Shown here: positions 1-7,519 of the stretch, one piece after another
How positions within the stretch are numbered: the stretch's first letter is position 1
Layout: each line of letters begins with the position of its first letter
The notes under the pieces: generated by a model
What the model was told of the DNA's origin: nothing
The model's database searches: none
Seen by the model: only the letters and a program-made list of their open reading frames with translations
Translations under genes and position numbers: made by a program
Origin: Phycisphaerae bacterium
GTDB lineage: Bacteria > Chloroflexota > Anaerolineae > 4572-78 > J111
Assembly (NCBI GenBank): GCA_028285035.1
Contig: JANQQF010000183.1
Coordinates: 1-19,857 of the forward strand
Reading direction: 5' to 3'
Length of the DNA: 19,857 nt

Positions 1-152
1 GATTTTGGCTAATTTTCAGCTTTTTCTTGGAGTAGAAACCTGCTCCCTTTGCACCAACGAGTAGAATTGCCTTCCCTTTGCACAAAATTAAGGTACTAAG
101 CGCCTCCTTTGAAAAAATTCAATGAGTAGCGAGGATTTTTAACCTTATCTCC
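1..152. repeat. Two copies of an imperfect 29-base tandem repeat in the left-edge spacer
   Basis: No gene is visible in this left-edge spacer. It holds two adjacent copies of a degenerate unit. Each begins with GAGTAGAA (30-37 and 59-66) and carries TCCCTTTGCAC 14 bases after that start (44-54 and 73-83), giving a period of 29. A third, much weaker echo (CCTCCTTTGA) lies near 103-112. The inner bases differ between copies, so the unit is decayed. The array may continue left of the window. It lies just downstream of the zinc-ribbon gene on the minus strand, and no terminator hairpin is obvious here. Confidence 0.45.
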
Positions 153-383
153 TCATTTTTGTTTTGTTCCGGTGTAGACAAAAGCATTTCGAATCATCTG
201 GATATGCTTGCCTTTGTCGATACCAATAGGCTTTCCACATTGACAGATGATTTTACCCTTTTCTGTCTTGAATTCGTAAGTTTGTCCCATCCGGCTTTTG
301 TGACAACGGAGTACCTGCCCTTGCCCAATTTTCTCATATTTCCACAATTTTCGTTTGCAAGCCGCACATTTGATGGTCAACAT
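153..383 (-). CDS. Small zinc-ribbon-like protein of unknown function (76 aa)
   Basis: This 76-residue basic protein has a CxxC pair near its N-terminus (Cys6, Cys9), a single Cys27 and a CxC pair (Cys48, Cys50). That spacing suggests a small zinc ribbon or metal-binding knuckle. The middle (GQGQVLRCHKSRM) and the CGKPIGIDKGKHIQM segment resemble short conserved hypothetical proteins that I recall from anaerobic bacteria, but I cannot name a function. The frame starts at ATG 381-383 with only a weak purine stretch upstream (AGG about 9 bases before). It begins 31 bases after the stop of the response regulator, so it could be the last gene of that operon. There are no membrane segments or signal peptide. 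The length, Cys pattern and position argue against a chance frame. The overlapping plus-strand frame lacks any such pattern. Confidence 0.65.
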   Translation of the reverse strand: MLTIKCAACKRKLWKYEKIGQGQVLRCHKSRMGQTYEFKTEKGKIICQCGKPIGIDKGKHIQMIRNAFVYTGTKQK

Positions 384-414
384 TGCGCATTACCTAAGAG
401 AAATCGGGTATTTC

Positions 415-1044
415 TCACACGAGGTTGTTTCGAATCGCCACGCGTACTGCATCTGTGCGACTTTCAACCCCGAGCTTACCCAGAATATTACTCACATGAT
501 TTTTGACAGTATATTGACTGATACCTAAGCGGTACGCAATCTCAGCATTGGAAAAACCATCAACCAATAGAACCAAGACATCTTGTTCACGTTGGGTGAT
601 ATTAAATTGTGGGGCGGGTTCAGCGGGGCTAAATAAATTTGCTGTAATTTCAGGGGATAGTGGGGCTATCCCTGAGTGGGCCATTCGGATTGCCTCTGCT
701 AGTTTTTCAGCAGGTACGTTTTTTAGCATATAGCCGAGTGCCCCCGCTTCGATGGCCGATTTAATCAATTCATGTTCGGCAAAACTGGACAGAGCAACAA
801 TGCGAACCTCTGATTGTTGCTGGCGAATAGTTTTAATTGCGGTTACACCATCCATTTCAGGCATAACCAAGTCCATCAGAATCACATCTGGTTTAAGCGC
901 AAGGCAAAGATCAACGGCTTCGCTGCCAGATGAGGCTTCGCCAACTAACTCCAGATCAGGAACGGCATAGAGAAAGCTTGCAATCCCTTTGCGCAGCATA
1001 TCGTGATCATCAACAATTAAAACTCTAATCGGCTCGCTCATCAT
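415..1044 (-). CDS. NarL/LuxR-family response regulator
   Basis: Output regulator of a two-component system: phosphorylation of the receiver domain should control DNA binding by the C-terminal helix-turn-helix. The receiver (about residues 6-122) has the acidic pair Asp12-Asp13 (VLIVDDHD), the phospho-acceptor Asp58 (VILMDLVMPEMDG), the switch Ser in ALSS and the conserved Lys in GYMLKN. The LuxR-type HTH occupies about 142-205 (ITQREQDVLVLLVDGFSNAEI, then the TVKNHVSNILGKLGV recognition region). The frame is open to a GTG at 1071. I prefer ATG 1042-1044 (209 aa) because AAAGGA (1051-1056) sits 6 bases before it and its A is shared with the kinase stop (TGATG), implying translational coupling. 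The preceding gene is its likely partner kinase. The target genes cannot be told from the sequence. Confidence 0.93.
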   Translation of the reverse strand: MMSEPIRVLIVDDHDMLRKGIASFLYAVPDLELVGEASSGSEAVDLCLALKPDVILMDLVMPEMDGVTAIKTIRQQQSEVRIVALSSFAEHELIKSAIEAGALGYMLKNVPAEKLAEAIRMAHSGIAPLSPEITANLFSPAEPAPQFNITQREQDVLVLLVDGFSNAEIAYRLGISQYTVKNHVSNILGKLGVESRTDAVRVAIRNNLV

Positions 1045-2534
1045 CACGCATCCTTTGAATGGTTTATCCACTGAACGGTAATCGTCGTGCCCTGATTAGG
1101 GATACTCTGAATATCGATATCAGCGTGAATACTTATTGCTCGCTCACGCATAATGCTCAAGCCCATCCGCTCAGGAGCAGACTGATTTACATTAAAGCCA
1201 CGTCCATTATCAGACACCTGTAATTGTAACCCGGTTTCCAATTTGGTCAGAATAATACTAGCTTTCGTCGCTCTAGCATGTCGAGAAATGTTGTTGAGGG
1301 CTTCTTGGGTGATGCGATATAAACTCACTTTGACGTCAGTGGGTAAAGCCACAGCCTCGACAGAGACTGTGATGTCAATTTCTTTACGACTGATGGTTGC
1401 CGCAGCGAGTTGTTTTAACAATTCCGAGAGGCCTGTCTCCTCCAACGCCGTTGGCCGAAGCTCCAGCAAGAGCATTCGCATCTCGGCGAGTGCCCCTTGG
1501 GTTAATTGTCGCAATTGCTTTAAATTCTGTTCTCCCTGCTCACGATCTTGATCCCAGACCGTTGGTAAAACATCTGCGATTAAGCTGGCCGTCCATAAGG
1601 TCTGACTAACCGCATCGTGTAGATCACGAGCCAAGCGCTGGCGTTCAGCTTCAGCCGCTTGCCGCGCCTGGCGGAGGGCTTCGTTGGCCTTGATCTGCTC
1701 GGTAATGTCGTGATAGGTGGCCAATGTACCGGTCACGTTGCCATCCGCATCATAAAGGGGGACTTTGTTTGTTCGGACCCAAACCAAGCGACCATCGGCT
1801 TGATACATCTGTTCAATATAATTGAGCCGGGGTTGTTCCGAGGTCATCACCGCCTGATCGTCAGCAATAAATTTCTCGGCCTGTTCCGCTGACCAGGGCA
1901 TATCATACTCACTTTTACCTACAATTTCTGTGGGGTGCATCCCCGCTCGCTCGGCAAAGTAAGCGTTGCAACCGAGAAATCTGGATTGTTTATCTTTCCA
2001 GAAGATTGCCACCGGAACGTGATTAAAGATGGTCTCCAGCATCTGTTGGTGACGGCGCAATACGATCTCTTCTTGGGTGCGCTCAGAAATGTCTTCATAG
2101 GTGCCAATAAGCCCGATAACCTTACCTTCATCATCGAATAAAGGCACTTTATTGGTGTGTAACCAAGCATAACGTCCATCCGAGCGACGTTGGGGTTCTA
2201 TGATATTGAGTTTCGGCTGTCCGGACTCCAACACCTCCCGATCATCCCGTAGGAAAGCCTCCGCCTGGTCGCGAGTCCAGGGGCGATCTGGAAAATTAAG
2301 ATCGTTTTTGCCAAGAATATCATCCAGTGAAGCTGCCCCTGTATCAGAGACAAATCGCGCATTGCCCCACACCCATTCTGAATTAACGTTTTTCCAAAAA
2401 ATCGATTGCGGGATTGTATCAACGATGATCTGTAACTTTTCAAACAGGTCTAGTTTGTCAAAGTTCTCGGTAAGTGTTTCGAGCGGTGACTGATCGGAGG
2501 GTAAATTATTGGTTTTGGTAGAGGAATTCGTCAT
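1044..2534 (-). CDS. Cytoplasmic double-PAS sensor histidine kinase (HisKA_3 type)
   Basis: This 496-residue NarX/DesK-class kinase should phosphorylate the regulator encoded immediately after it. It has no membrane segment or signal peptide, so it senses an internal signal. Two PAS/PAC modules (about 35-153 and 165-281) are clearly related to each other. Both start with an IFWK motif, continue through a GRxxWxxTNKVPL segment and end in TYxDI(S/T)E, so they are an internal duplication. A helical linker leads to the dimerisation domain with the phospho-acceptor His306 in RDLHDAVSQTLW. The ATPase domain follows, with N box ITQEALNNISRHA (about 408-420), G1 DNGRGF (442-447) and a G2-like MGLSIMRERA segment. 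The start is ATG 2532-2534. The PAS ligand is unknown. Its stop overlaps the regulator start. Confidence 0.93.
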   Translation of the reverse strand: MTNSSTKTNNLPSDQSPLETLTENFDKLDLFEKLQIIVDTIPQSIFWKNVNSEWVWGNARFVSDTGAASLDDILGKNDLNFPDRPWTRDQAEAFLRDDREVLESGQPKLNIIEPQRRSDGRYAWLHTNKVPLFDDEGKVIGLIGTYEDISERTQEEIVLRRHQQMLETIFNHVPVAIFWKDKQSRFLGCNAYFAERAGMHPTEIVGKSEYDMPWSAEQAEKFIADDQAVMTSEQPRLNYIEQMYQADGRLVWVRTNKVPLYDADGNVTGTLATYHDITEQIKANEALRQARQAAEAERQRLARDLHDAVSQTLWTASLIADVLPTVWDQDREQGEQNLKQLRQLTQGALAEMRMLLLELRPTALEETGLSELLKQLAAATISRKEIDITVSVEAVALPTDVKVSLYRITQEALNNISRHARATKASIILTKLETGLQLQVSDNGRGFNVNQSAPERMGLSIMRERAISIHADIDIQSIPNQGTTITVQWINHSKDA

Positions 2535-2643
2535 TGATTCTGTCCCAGTAGCGTGCTGATTGATTTTGCCCTTTCAAAATCAGGGTGAAAGCTAAATTTA
2601 TCAATTATTGATGAAATTGGCTATTTATTTTCTTAGAGCTGCC
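2535..2643 (-). other. Spacer between UPF0210 gene and sensor kinase
   Basis: This 109-base AT-rich gap lies between the UPF0210 stop and the kinase start on the minus strand. A short inverted pair, CTTTCA (2571-2576) and TGAAAG (2586-2591), is visible, but there is no GC-rich hairpin with a T-run. I see no terminator and no promoter I would defend. The kinase pair may be read through from the ACT/UPF0210 genes or have its own weak promoter here. Confidence 0.4.
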
Positions 2644-4023
2644 TTAATTGCGTAAACTGTGGATTGGAGCCGGGATTTTCCCCCCAAAGCTAACAAACCG
2701 TTCGGATTGACCACTGTTTCGCACTGGCATAATCGCACTCTCGCCAAATAGCCCCCCAAAAGACACAAAGTCCCCAGCCTCTTTCCCCGGTACTGGAATT
2801 AGCCGTACAGCGGTAGTTTTACCATTGATCATACCGATTACCATCTCATCCGCGATGATAGCGGCAATAGTGGCCGCATCGACCGAGCCGGGTACAGCAA
2901 TCATATCCAAGCCCACCGAGCAGACGCTGGTCATCGCCTCTAATTTTTCCAAAACCAAGCTTTCGTCTTTAACAGCGTCAGCCAATACCTGATCTTCACA
3001 AACGGGGATGAACGCTCCGCTTAGTCCACCAACACTTTGGCTGGCGAAAGAGCCGCCTTTTTTAACGGCATCATTCAGAATAGCCACAATTGCAGTTGAA
3101 CCGGGGGCGCCAACTTTATTAACCCCCAAGATTTTAAGAATTTCTCCAACGCTATCACCAATGGTTGGCGTGGGAGCTAATGATAGATCAACCACACCAA
3201 ATGGTACATCTAGAACCTCAGCCACCCGGCGACCAATCAGCTCCCCGCTGCGTGTCACTCGATAGGCAGTACGCTTGATTTCGTCAGCTAGATCGTGTAG
3301 TCCCAAATTTGTAGCATCGGTCTGTTCCAGTCGTCGCTCCAGGGCACGGGCAATTACCCCTGGCCCACTCACGCCGACATTAATGACCACATCGTGTTGT
3401 CCCACGCCGTGGATAGCTCCCGCCATAAAAGGGTTGTCATTAGGTTGGTTGGTGAATACGACAAACTTAGCCGCCGCAAAGCCTCCCTGATTGGCACTTC
3501 CCTCGGCCAAATCTTTGATGAGTTGTCCTATCAGCACCACCCCATCCATATTGATCCCATAGCGGGTTGAGCCGACATTGATTGAGGAACAGATTTTATT
3601 AGTCGTCGTTAAAGCTGTTGGGATGGCTTCGATTAAGGCTCGGTCGGTTGGACTCAGGCCGTTTTCAACATTGGCTGAAAAGCCCCCCATAATGTCGATC
3701 CCGACATCTGTGGCGACCTCATCCAACGTTTGAGCTAGTTCAACAAAGTCATCAGAGTTAAAACCGGCTCCAACAAAAGCAACGGGTGTAATCGCGATTC
3801 GCTTGTTGACCACTGGTATACCATATTGCTCACTCATGGCCTCGCAAGTAGATACCAAATTAGCGGCAGTACGGCTAATTTTGGCCCGTACCTTACGGCA
3901 GGTATCCGTCGCATTATCACTGGCACAGTCTAGCAGATTAATGCCCATTGTCACTGCCCGCACATCCAAATTTTCTTTCTGGATCATATCTACAGTGTTT
4001 AGAATTTGGTCTGATCGAATCAT
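2644..4023 (-). CDS. UPF0210 / DUF711 (PFL) family protein
   Basis: This 459-residue protein is close to the usual length of UPF0210 (about 450 aa). The N-terminal region (IRSDQILNTVDMIQ, then VTMGINLLDC and RIAITPVAFVGAG) and the internal NVGVSGPGVI and PTIGDSVGEIL segments are typical of the family. Members are widespread in anaerobes and Gram-positive bacteria and are commonly encoded next to an ACT-domain protein, as here. No enzymatic reaction is established for it that I know of, so no function is assigned. It has no signal peptide or membrane helix and should be cytoplasmic. ATG 4021-4023 has a strong GAGGA about 7 bases upstream. The gap to the preceding ACT gene is 21 bases, so the two are almost certainly one transcription unit. 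Confidence 0.9.
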   Translation of the reverse strand: MIRSDQILNTVDMIQKENLDVRAVTMGINLLDCASDNATDTCRKVRAKISRTAANLVSTCEAMSEQYGIPVVNKRIAITPVAFVGAGFNSDDFVELAQTLDEVATDVGIDIMGGFSANVENGLSPTDRALIEAIPTALTTTNKICSSINVGSTRYGINMDGVVLIGQLIKDLAEGSANQGGFAAAKFVVFTNQPNDNPFMAGAIHGVGQHDVVINVGVSGPGVIARALERRLEQTDATNLGLHDLADEIKRTAYRVTRSGELIGRRVAEVLDVPFGVVDLSLAPTPTIGDSVGEILKILGVNKVGAPGSTAIVAILNDAVKKGGSFASQSVGGLSGAFIPVCEDQVLADAVKDESLVLEKLEAMTSVCSVGLDMIAVPGSVDAATIAAIIADEMVIGMINGKTTAVRLIPVPGKEAGDFVSFGGLFGESAIMPVRNSGQSERFVSFGGKIPAPIHSLRN

Positions 4024-4044
4024 GATTAATCCTCAGAGTCACGC

Positions 4045-4632
4045 CTACAATCGGCTGATCTCATTCGTTGCTTTAAAGATATCATAGTGTTGTAATGCGG
4101 TGGTTAAGTTATTTTCCTTAGCAAAGGCTGTTAGCTTACGTCGGACAATATCAATATGTACGCTTTGGCTGAGATCAACTAATAATATCATAATGTAAGT
4201 GTCTTCAGCTACGGTCGTCAACAAATCCAGAATATTGATGTTATTTTTGGCGCAAAAACCAGAAACTTGCGCTACAAAACCGATTCGATCTTGGCCACTG
4301 GCAGTTAAGACATAACTTTGCGTAATATCAGTTGAGCTTGTGTTACTTGAGGATGCACTTTGGAGTTTAGGTTTCAGAGGTTTGACTGTCACTTCTAAAG
4401 TGGTTGCGCTTTGTGAGTCAACGTTTGATAGCTTAGCCTTTATGGCTGCCTCTGCTACTGATTTAGGAAAGGTGGCTACTAGAATCATTGTGAAATAATC
4501 ACGAAGTACGGTTTGACTGAGGTCGGCGATATCGCCTCCTAACTCACTAATGGCGGTGGAAATCTCATAAACAATCCCAACACGGTCGCGGGACATGATA
4601 GAAATAATGAATTGAGTTGGGTTATCAGACAT
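4045..4632 (-). CDS. Double ACT-domain regulatory protein (GcvR-like)
   Basis: This 195-residue protein consists of two ACT domains joined by a Ser/Thr-rich linker (about 88-103). ACT1 (about 6-85) shows FIISIMSRDRVGIVYEISTAI and GGDIADLSQTV. ACT2 (about 105-185) shows YVLTASGQDRIGFVAQVSGF and NINILDLLTTV. ACT domains usually bind small ligands such as amino acids and act in regulation. The arrangement resembles the glycine-cleavage repressor accessory protein GcvR, whereas the ACT partner of UPF0210 is normally a single-domain protein of about 90 aa (UPF0237). The frame extends upstream to 4731, but I choose ATG 4630-4632 because GAGGA lies 8 bases before it and family homology begins there. 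The 33 upstream codons look like leader sequence. It is the first gene of the ACT-UPF0210 pair. Confidence 0.85.
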   Translation of the reverse strand: MSDNPTQFIISIMSRDRVGIVYEISTAISELGGDIADLSQTVLRDYFTMILVATFPKSVAEAAIKAKLSNVDSQSATTLEVTVKPLKPKLQSASSSNTSSTDITQSYVLTASGQDRIGFVAQVSGFCAKNNINILDLLTTVAEDTYIMILLVDLSQSVHIDIVRRKLTAFAKENNLTTALQHYDIFKATNEISRL

Positions 4633-4817
4633 AGAATAAGTCCTCGTTAGAGTTAAAGCCAGCCCAATTATGCTACCACTGTAACGGAGGAGCAAGTCGA
4701 AGACGTAAAGAGAATGTGTTTTGATGCTCAACTATAACTTTCTAACCCTTTCAAGGTGGTTCAGGAGACAAAAAATTCTGTTTAGTTTTATATGTCCTGA
4801 TTAGTATGATGCTCCAA

Positions 4818-4847
4818 ATAAAAAAGTCTAGGAGATCCTAGACTTTT
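4818..4847 (-). terminator. Rho-independent terminator after the PCD gene
   Basis: A perfect 11-bp stem (4822-4832 with 4837-4847, CCTAGACTTTT pairing AAAAGTCTAGG) closes a 4-base loop. Read on the minus strand it runs into a T-tract (the A-run at 4820-4825 on the plus strand). It lies 37 bases past the stop of the dehydratase gene and separates that unit from the ACT/UPF0210 unit. The stem is flanked by A and T runs on both sides, but only the minus-strand gene has a use for it. Confidence 0.85.
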
Positions 4848-4883
4848 GTTCGTTATTGACAATGTGAATGGTTTCTACGCTTA

Positions 4884-5171
4884 TCAATCCACCAAGGCGT
4901 TAATTTGTTCGGCTAGCTCAAAATCTCGGTCACTGATGCCGCCCGCCTCGTGGGTTGTTAAATCAATTTCAACGCGATTGTAAACGTTGAACCACTCTGG
5001 ATGATGGTTTGCTTTCTCAGCCAGAATGGCCACTTGGCTCATAAAACCAAAGGCTTGGACAAAATTTTTCAGCTTAAATTCTCGATGTAATTTTTCGTCT
5101 TTGATTTCCCAACCAGCTAAGTTTTGCAACTTTGCCTCAATTTGTACATCAGTTAATTTTTCAATTCCCAT
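4884..5171 (-). CDS. Pterin-4a-carbinolamine dehydratase (PCD/DCoH family)
   Basis: This 95-residue protein has the full PCD signature: His56-His57-Pro58, then the Trp/Phe/Tyr segment [13 protein letters not shown] and His74 in LTTHEAGG, followed by SDRDFELA. These histidines form the family's catalytic site, which dehydrates 4a-hydroxytetrahydrobiopterin to quinonoid dihydrobiopterin. The family thus recycles pterin cofactor for aromatic amino-acid hydroxylases, and some bacterial members act with the molybdenum cofactor. No hydroxylase is in this window, so its pathway here is open. A GTG at 5183 would add four residues, but ATG 5169-5171 is preferred because GGAGG lies 5 bases upstream. 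It follows the REC-PAS kinase by 31 bases and ends at a strong terminator, so the two probably share a transcript. Confidence 0.93.
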   Translation of the reverse strand: MGIEKLTDVQIEAKLQNLAGWEIKDEKLHREFKLKNFVQAFGFMSQVAILAEKANHHPEWFNVYNRVEIDLTTHEAGGISDRDFELAEQINALVD

Positions 5172-5202
5172 CCCTTCCTCCACAAAACATTATGATTGAA
5201 AT

Positions 5203-6663
5203 TTAATTTGGAAGAAGTCTTAACGTGTACTCAACAATTACACCCGGCTTGTCTGGCCGATTATATACCTGACATTGACCACCGGCACCCCAAACAACAG
5301 CAGCGGCGGTAGAGAGACCAAGCCCCATTCCCTCGATTTCGCCCGTAAACAATTTTTCCCCTTGATAATATGGAGCCAGTACCCGCTTCAATTGTTCGGG
5401 AGATAAGTGTACGCCATCATCAATGATTGAAAGCTGGACTTTATCATTGTCAAGAGGGGCTATTGTAATTTCAATCGAAGGAGTTTGCTTTGGGTGAAAC
5501 TTCTTGGCGTTCTCCAGAACTTCCCACAGGATCATCTCCATATTGTAAGAGGAGAGAGTGATACAACAATTTGCTACTGTTTCCAGCCCTTGTAATGTTA
5601 CCGATTCAACCTCTAAATTATCTGTCAATTTTGTAATGGTATCTGCTAGATAATTTAGATTGAAGGTAGATTCGGCAAGCTTTTGGGAATATGGTGTATT
5701 TAAGTATGTTAAGACATCCTCAATTTGTCCTTGCAGACGTTGTACACCATTTAGAGCAATTTGAGCAAATTCAATAATTTCTGTTGTAGAAAGATTTTCA
5801 GCATGTTCTCCAATCAACTCTAACCCACTAATCATACTGATTAAGGGAGTTCGTAATTTATGGGAGATCATCGAATGAAAACTGTTCATACTACGCTGTA
5901 AGTTCATCTGCTGTGTGACGTCGATCAGTTGGACGATCATCTCATCTTTGTCTGAGGCGGCGGGGAGATTAATGCGATTTACCTGAAGCCAAAACGCTTT
6001 GGTATTGCCTGATTCGGGTCGTATTAAATAGCGGGGAACTTCTGTATCGGATTCGGCTGGCCATAGGCCCCAGGCCGCATAGGGTTCTGTCTGATACTGT
6101 TGTTGGGCTAACTTTAGGAAGGGTTTCTCTGGTTCAGTCGATAAATCTTTTGGTAAGCCGAGATATATTCTTGCAGCGGGATTAGCGTATCGTATCTGGT
6201 CATCACCCCCTACGATGAGGTACCCATCTTCTGCTTGTTCTACCACTTTTTCAAATTTTATCCGTTCAATCAGTAACCGTCGATAACGGTTGAGACGGGT
6301 GATGGCCTGGACTCGGGCTTTGAGTTCAACTTGATCAAATGGTTTGGAAATAAAGTCATCGGCTCCGGCCTCTAATCCGGCCAGTCGGGACTCGCGATCA
6401 TTGAGGGCAGTCAATAACAGAATTGGCACCTCGGCCAAAAGTGGATCAGCCCGAAGTTGACGGCAAACTTCAAAACCATCCATGTCAGGCATGATCACAT
6501 CTAACAAAATAATATCCGGGAAAAGAGATGCGGCCTTATTCAAAGCCTCTTGACCTGTCCCAGCAAAAGCAAGCTCGGTAGCGGTCTCATTAAAGAGCTT
6601 TTGGAGGATAACACGGTCGTAGTGTTCGTCATCAACAATAAGAATTGTGCAATTCGGTTTCAT
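5203..6663 (-). CDS. Hybrid REC-PAS-histidine kinase
   Basis: This 486-residue cytoplasmic signalling protein begins with a receiver domain (about 5-120: acidic pair Asp11-Asp12, phospho-acceptor Asp55 in IILLDVIMPDMDG, Thr85 in LLLTAL, Lys107 in ISKPFD). A linker and a PAS-like domain (about 135-255, GYLIVGGDDQIRYANPAAR) follow. Next comes a HisKA domain with His268 in MISHKLRTPL and an ATPase domain with N box WEVLENAKKFHP, G1 IIDDGVHLS and G2 GMGLGLS. With the receiver at the N-terminus, it is probably driven by phosphotransfer from another kinase. The sequence does not show its own output partner; no separate regulator adjoins it. ATG 6661-6663 has only a weak AGG upstream. It is the first gene of a unit with the pterin dehydratase. 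Confidence 0.92.
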   Translation of the reverse strand: MKPNCTILIVDDEHYDRVILQKLFNETATELAFAGTGQEALNKAASLFPDIILLDVIMPDMDGFEVCRQLRADPLLAEVPILLLTALNDRESRLAGLEAGADDFISKPFDQVELKARVQAITRLNRYRRLLIERIKFEKVVEQAEDGYLIVGGDDQIRYANPAARIYLGLPKDLSTEPEKPFLKLAQQQYQTEPYAAWGLWPAESDTEVPRYLIRPESGNTKAFWLQVNRINLPAASDKDEMIVQLIDVTQQMNLQRSMNSFHSMISHKLRTPLISMISGLELIGEHAENLSTTEIIEFAQIALNGVQRLQGQIEDVLTYLNTPYSQKLAESTFNLNYLADTITKLTDNLEVESVTLQGLETVANCCITLSSYNMEMILWEVLENAKKFHPKQTPSIEITIAPLDNDKVQLSIIDDGVHLSPEQLKRVLAPYYQGEKLFTGEIEGMGLGLSTAAAVVWGAGGQCQVYNRPDKPGVIVEYTLRLLPN

Positions 6664-6945
6664 AGTAATCTAGCCTAAGTACAATGTGAGTGTGAATATC
6701 TTTCTGGTAACAAATTGAATAATGATGCTGATAGAACTAAATTTGTTTTGTTTTCAAAGTGCGATTTGGATGGTGGTCATCCTCTACATCTTATTATTCA
6801 AAAGCGGTCTGATGCAGTACAATGAGGAACCTATTTAATTATAGCATACTTTATCTCAATTAAGATTGATCTTAAGGTACTAAAATGATTGCGAATTGTA
6901 ATACACCTTCAACAATCGTTTAAGGAAAACGTAAGGAAACCTCTC
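6664..6945. promoter_or_regulatory. Divergent intergenic region with a 16-base palindrome
   Basis: This AT-rich gap separates the leftward kinase from the rightward thioesterase and must hold promoters for both. The clearest element is TTAAGAT-TG-ATCTTAA at 6860-6875, a perfect 7-2-7 inverted repeat that could be an operator. A TTGATC at 6866-6871 overlaps it, but I cannot pair it with a convincing -10 box. A weaker 5-bp hairpin (GGATG...CATCC) lies near 6768-6782. No RNA gene is recognised. Confidence 0.4.
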
Positions 6946-7437
6946 ATGGATAAGTCGGATCAAACAGGGCACGCTATCGACGGTAAAACTCCCACACAAA
7001 GTAAGGTTACCCTCAGTCAGGTGATGATGCCCGAGCATGCTAACCCAATGGGAAATGTTCATGGTGGGGTGATTATGAAGCTCGTTGATGAAGCGGGAGG
7101 CTTGTGTGCAATTCGTCACGCGCAACGTCAAGTTGTAACCATTGCTATCGACTCGATGACCTTTCACTCACCTGTTCATGTTGGTGATTTGGTGATGCTT
7201 GAGGCCGTACTAAATTGGGTCGGGCGGAGTTCGCTTGAGGTTGGCGTACATGTCATTGCCGAAAACCCATTGACAGGCGAATGTACGCACACAAATTCGG
7301 CGTATGTCGTGTATGTTGCTCTGGACGCTGATGGTCGCCCTACAGAGGTTCACCCCCTACGTTTGGAGACGGCTGATGAGGAAAAACGCTGGCGTGAGGC
7401 TGAACGTCGACAACAACGCCGACTGGGTCATGAATAA
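6946..7437 (+). CDS. Hotdog-fold acyl-CoA thioesterase (YciA/ACOT type)
   Basis: This 163-residue single-hotdog enzyme should hydrolyse acyl-CoA to free acid and CoA in the cytoplasm. The signature N33PMGNVHGG41 with Asp48 (MKLVDEAGG) marks the catalytic loop and helix. The IDSMTFHSPVHVGDLVML strand and a QQRRL basic tail follow. Length and motif match bacterial YciA-like and BFIT/ACOT-like thioesterases, which act as oligomers. The frame is open from a TTG at 6889, but ATG 6946-6948 is preferred because AAGGA (6933-6937) sits 8 bases before it and homology begins after it. It stands apart from its neighbours, and a strong promoter for the next unit begins 16 bases after its stop. Chain-length preference cannot be judged. 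Confidence 0.9.
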   Translation: MDKSDQTGHAIDGKTPTQSKVTLSQVMMPEHANPMGNVHGGVIMKLVDEAGGLCAIRHAQRQVVTIAIDSMTFHSPVHVGDLVMLEAVLNWVGRSSLEVGVHVIAENPLTGECTHTNSAYVVYVALDADGRPTEVHPLRLETADEEKRWREAERRQQRRLGHE

Positions 7438-7453
7438 ATTTAGAGAAATATAT

Positions 7454-7481
7454 TTGACATTTCATCGAAGCATCTTATAAT
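7454..7481 (+). promoter_or_regulatory. Consensus sigma-70-type promoter
   Basis: TTGACA (7454-7459) and TATAAT (7476-7481) are both perfect consensus hexamers separated by 16 bases. This is the best promoter in the window. Transcription should start near 7488, leaving about 32 bases before the Cys-rich leader frame at 7520, and run towards the sulfurtransferase gene. Confidence 0.85.
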
Positions 7482-7519
7482 CCACCTCAATTCGACTTTA
7501 GTAACGTTTAAGTTATTTT

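Noticed and set aside
30..83. 29-base repeats as a CRISPR end
   Set aside because: The two units are contiguous with no 30-40-base spacer, and the inner bases diverge.
159..506. 115-codon plus-strand frame over the zinc-ribbon gene and regulator end
   Set aside because: It overlaps two better-supported minus-strand genes and shows no domain pattern.
1045..1071. GTG start of the response regulator at 1071
   Set aside because: ATG 1042-1044 has AAAGGA at a proper distance and a TGATG overlap with the kinase stop. The GTG has no ribosome site.
4633..4731. Longer ACT protein with a 33-residue N-terminal extension
   Set aside because: A good Shine-Dalgarno site and the start of family homology both point to ATG 4630-4632. 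The extension looks like untranslated leader.
6889..6945. TTG start of the thioesterase
   Set aside because: No ribosome site lies before it, while ATG 6946 has AAGGA at 8 bases and fits family length.
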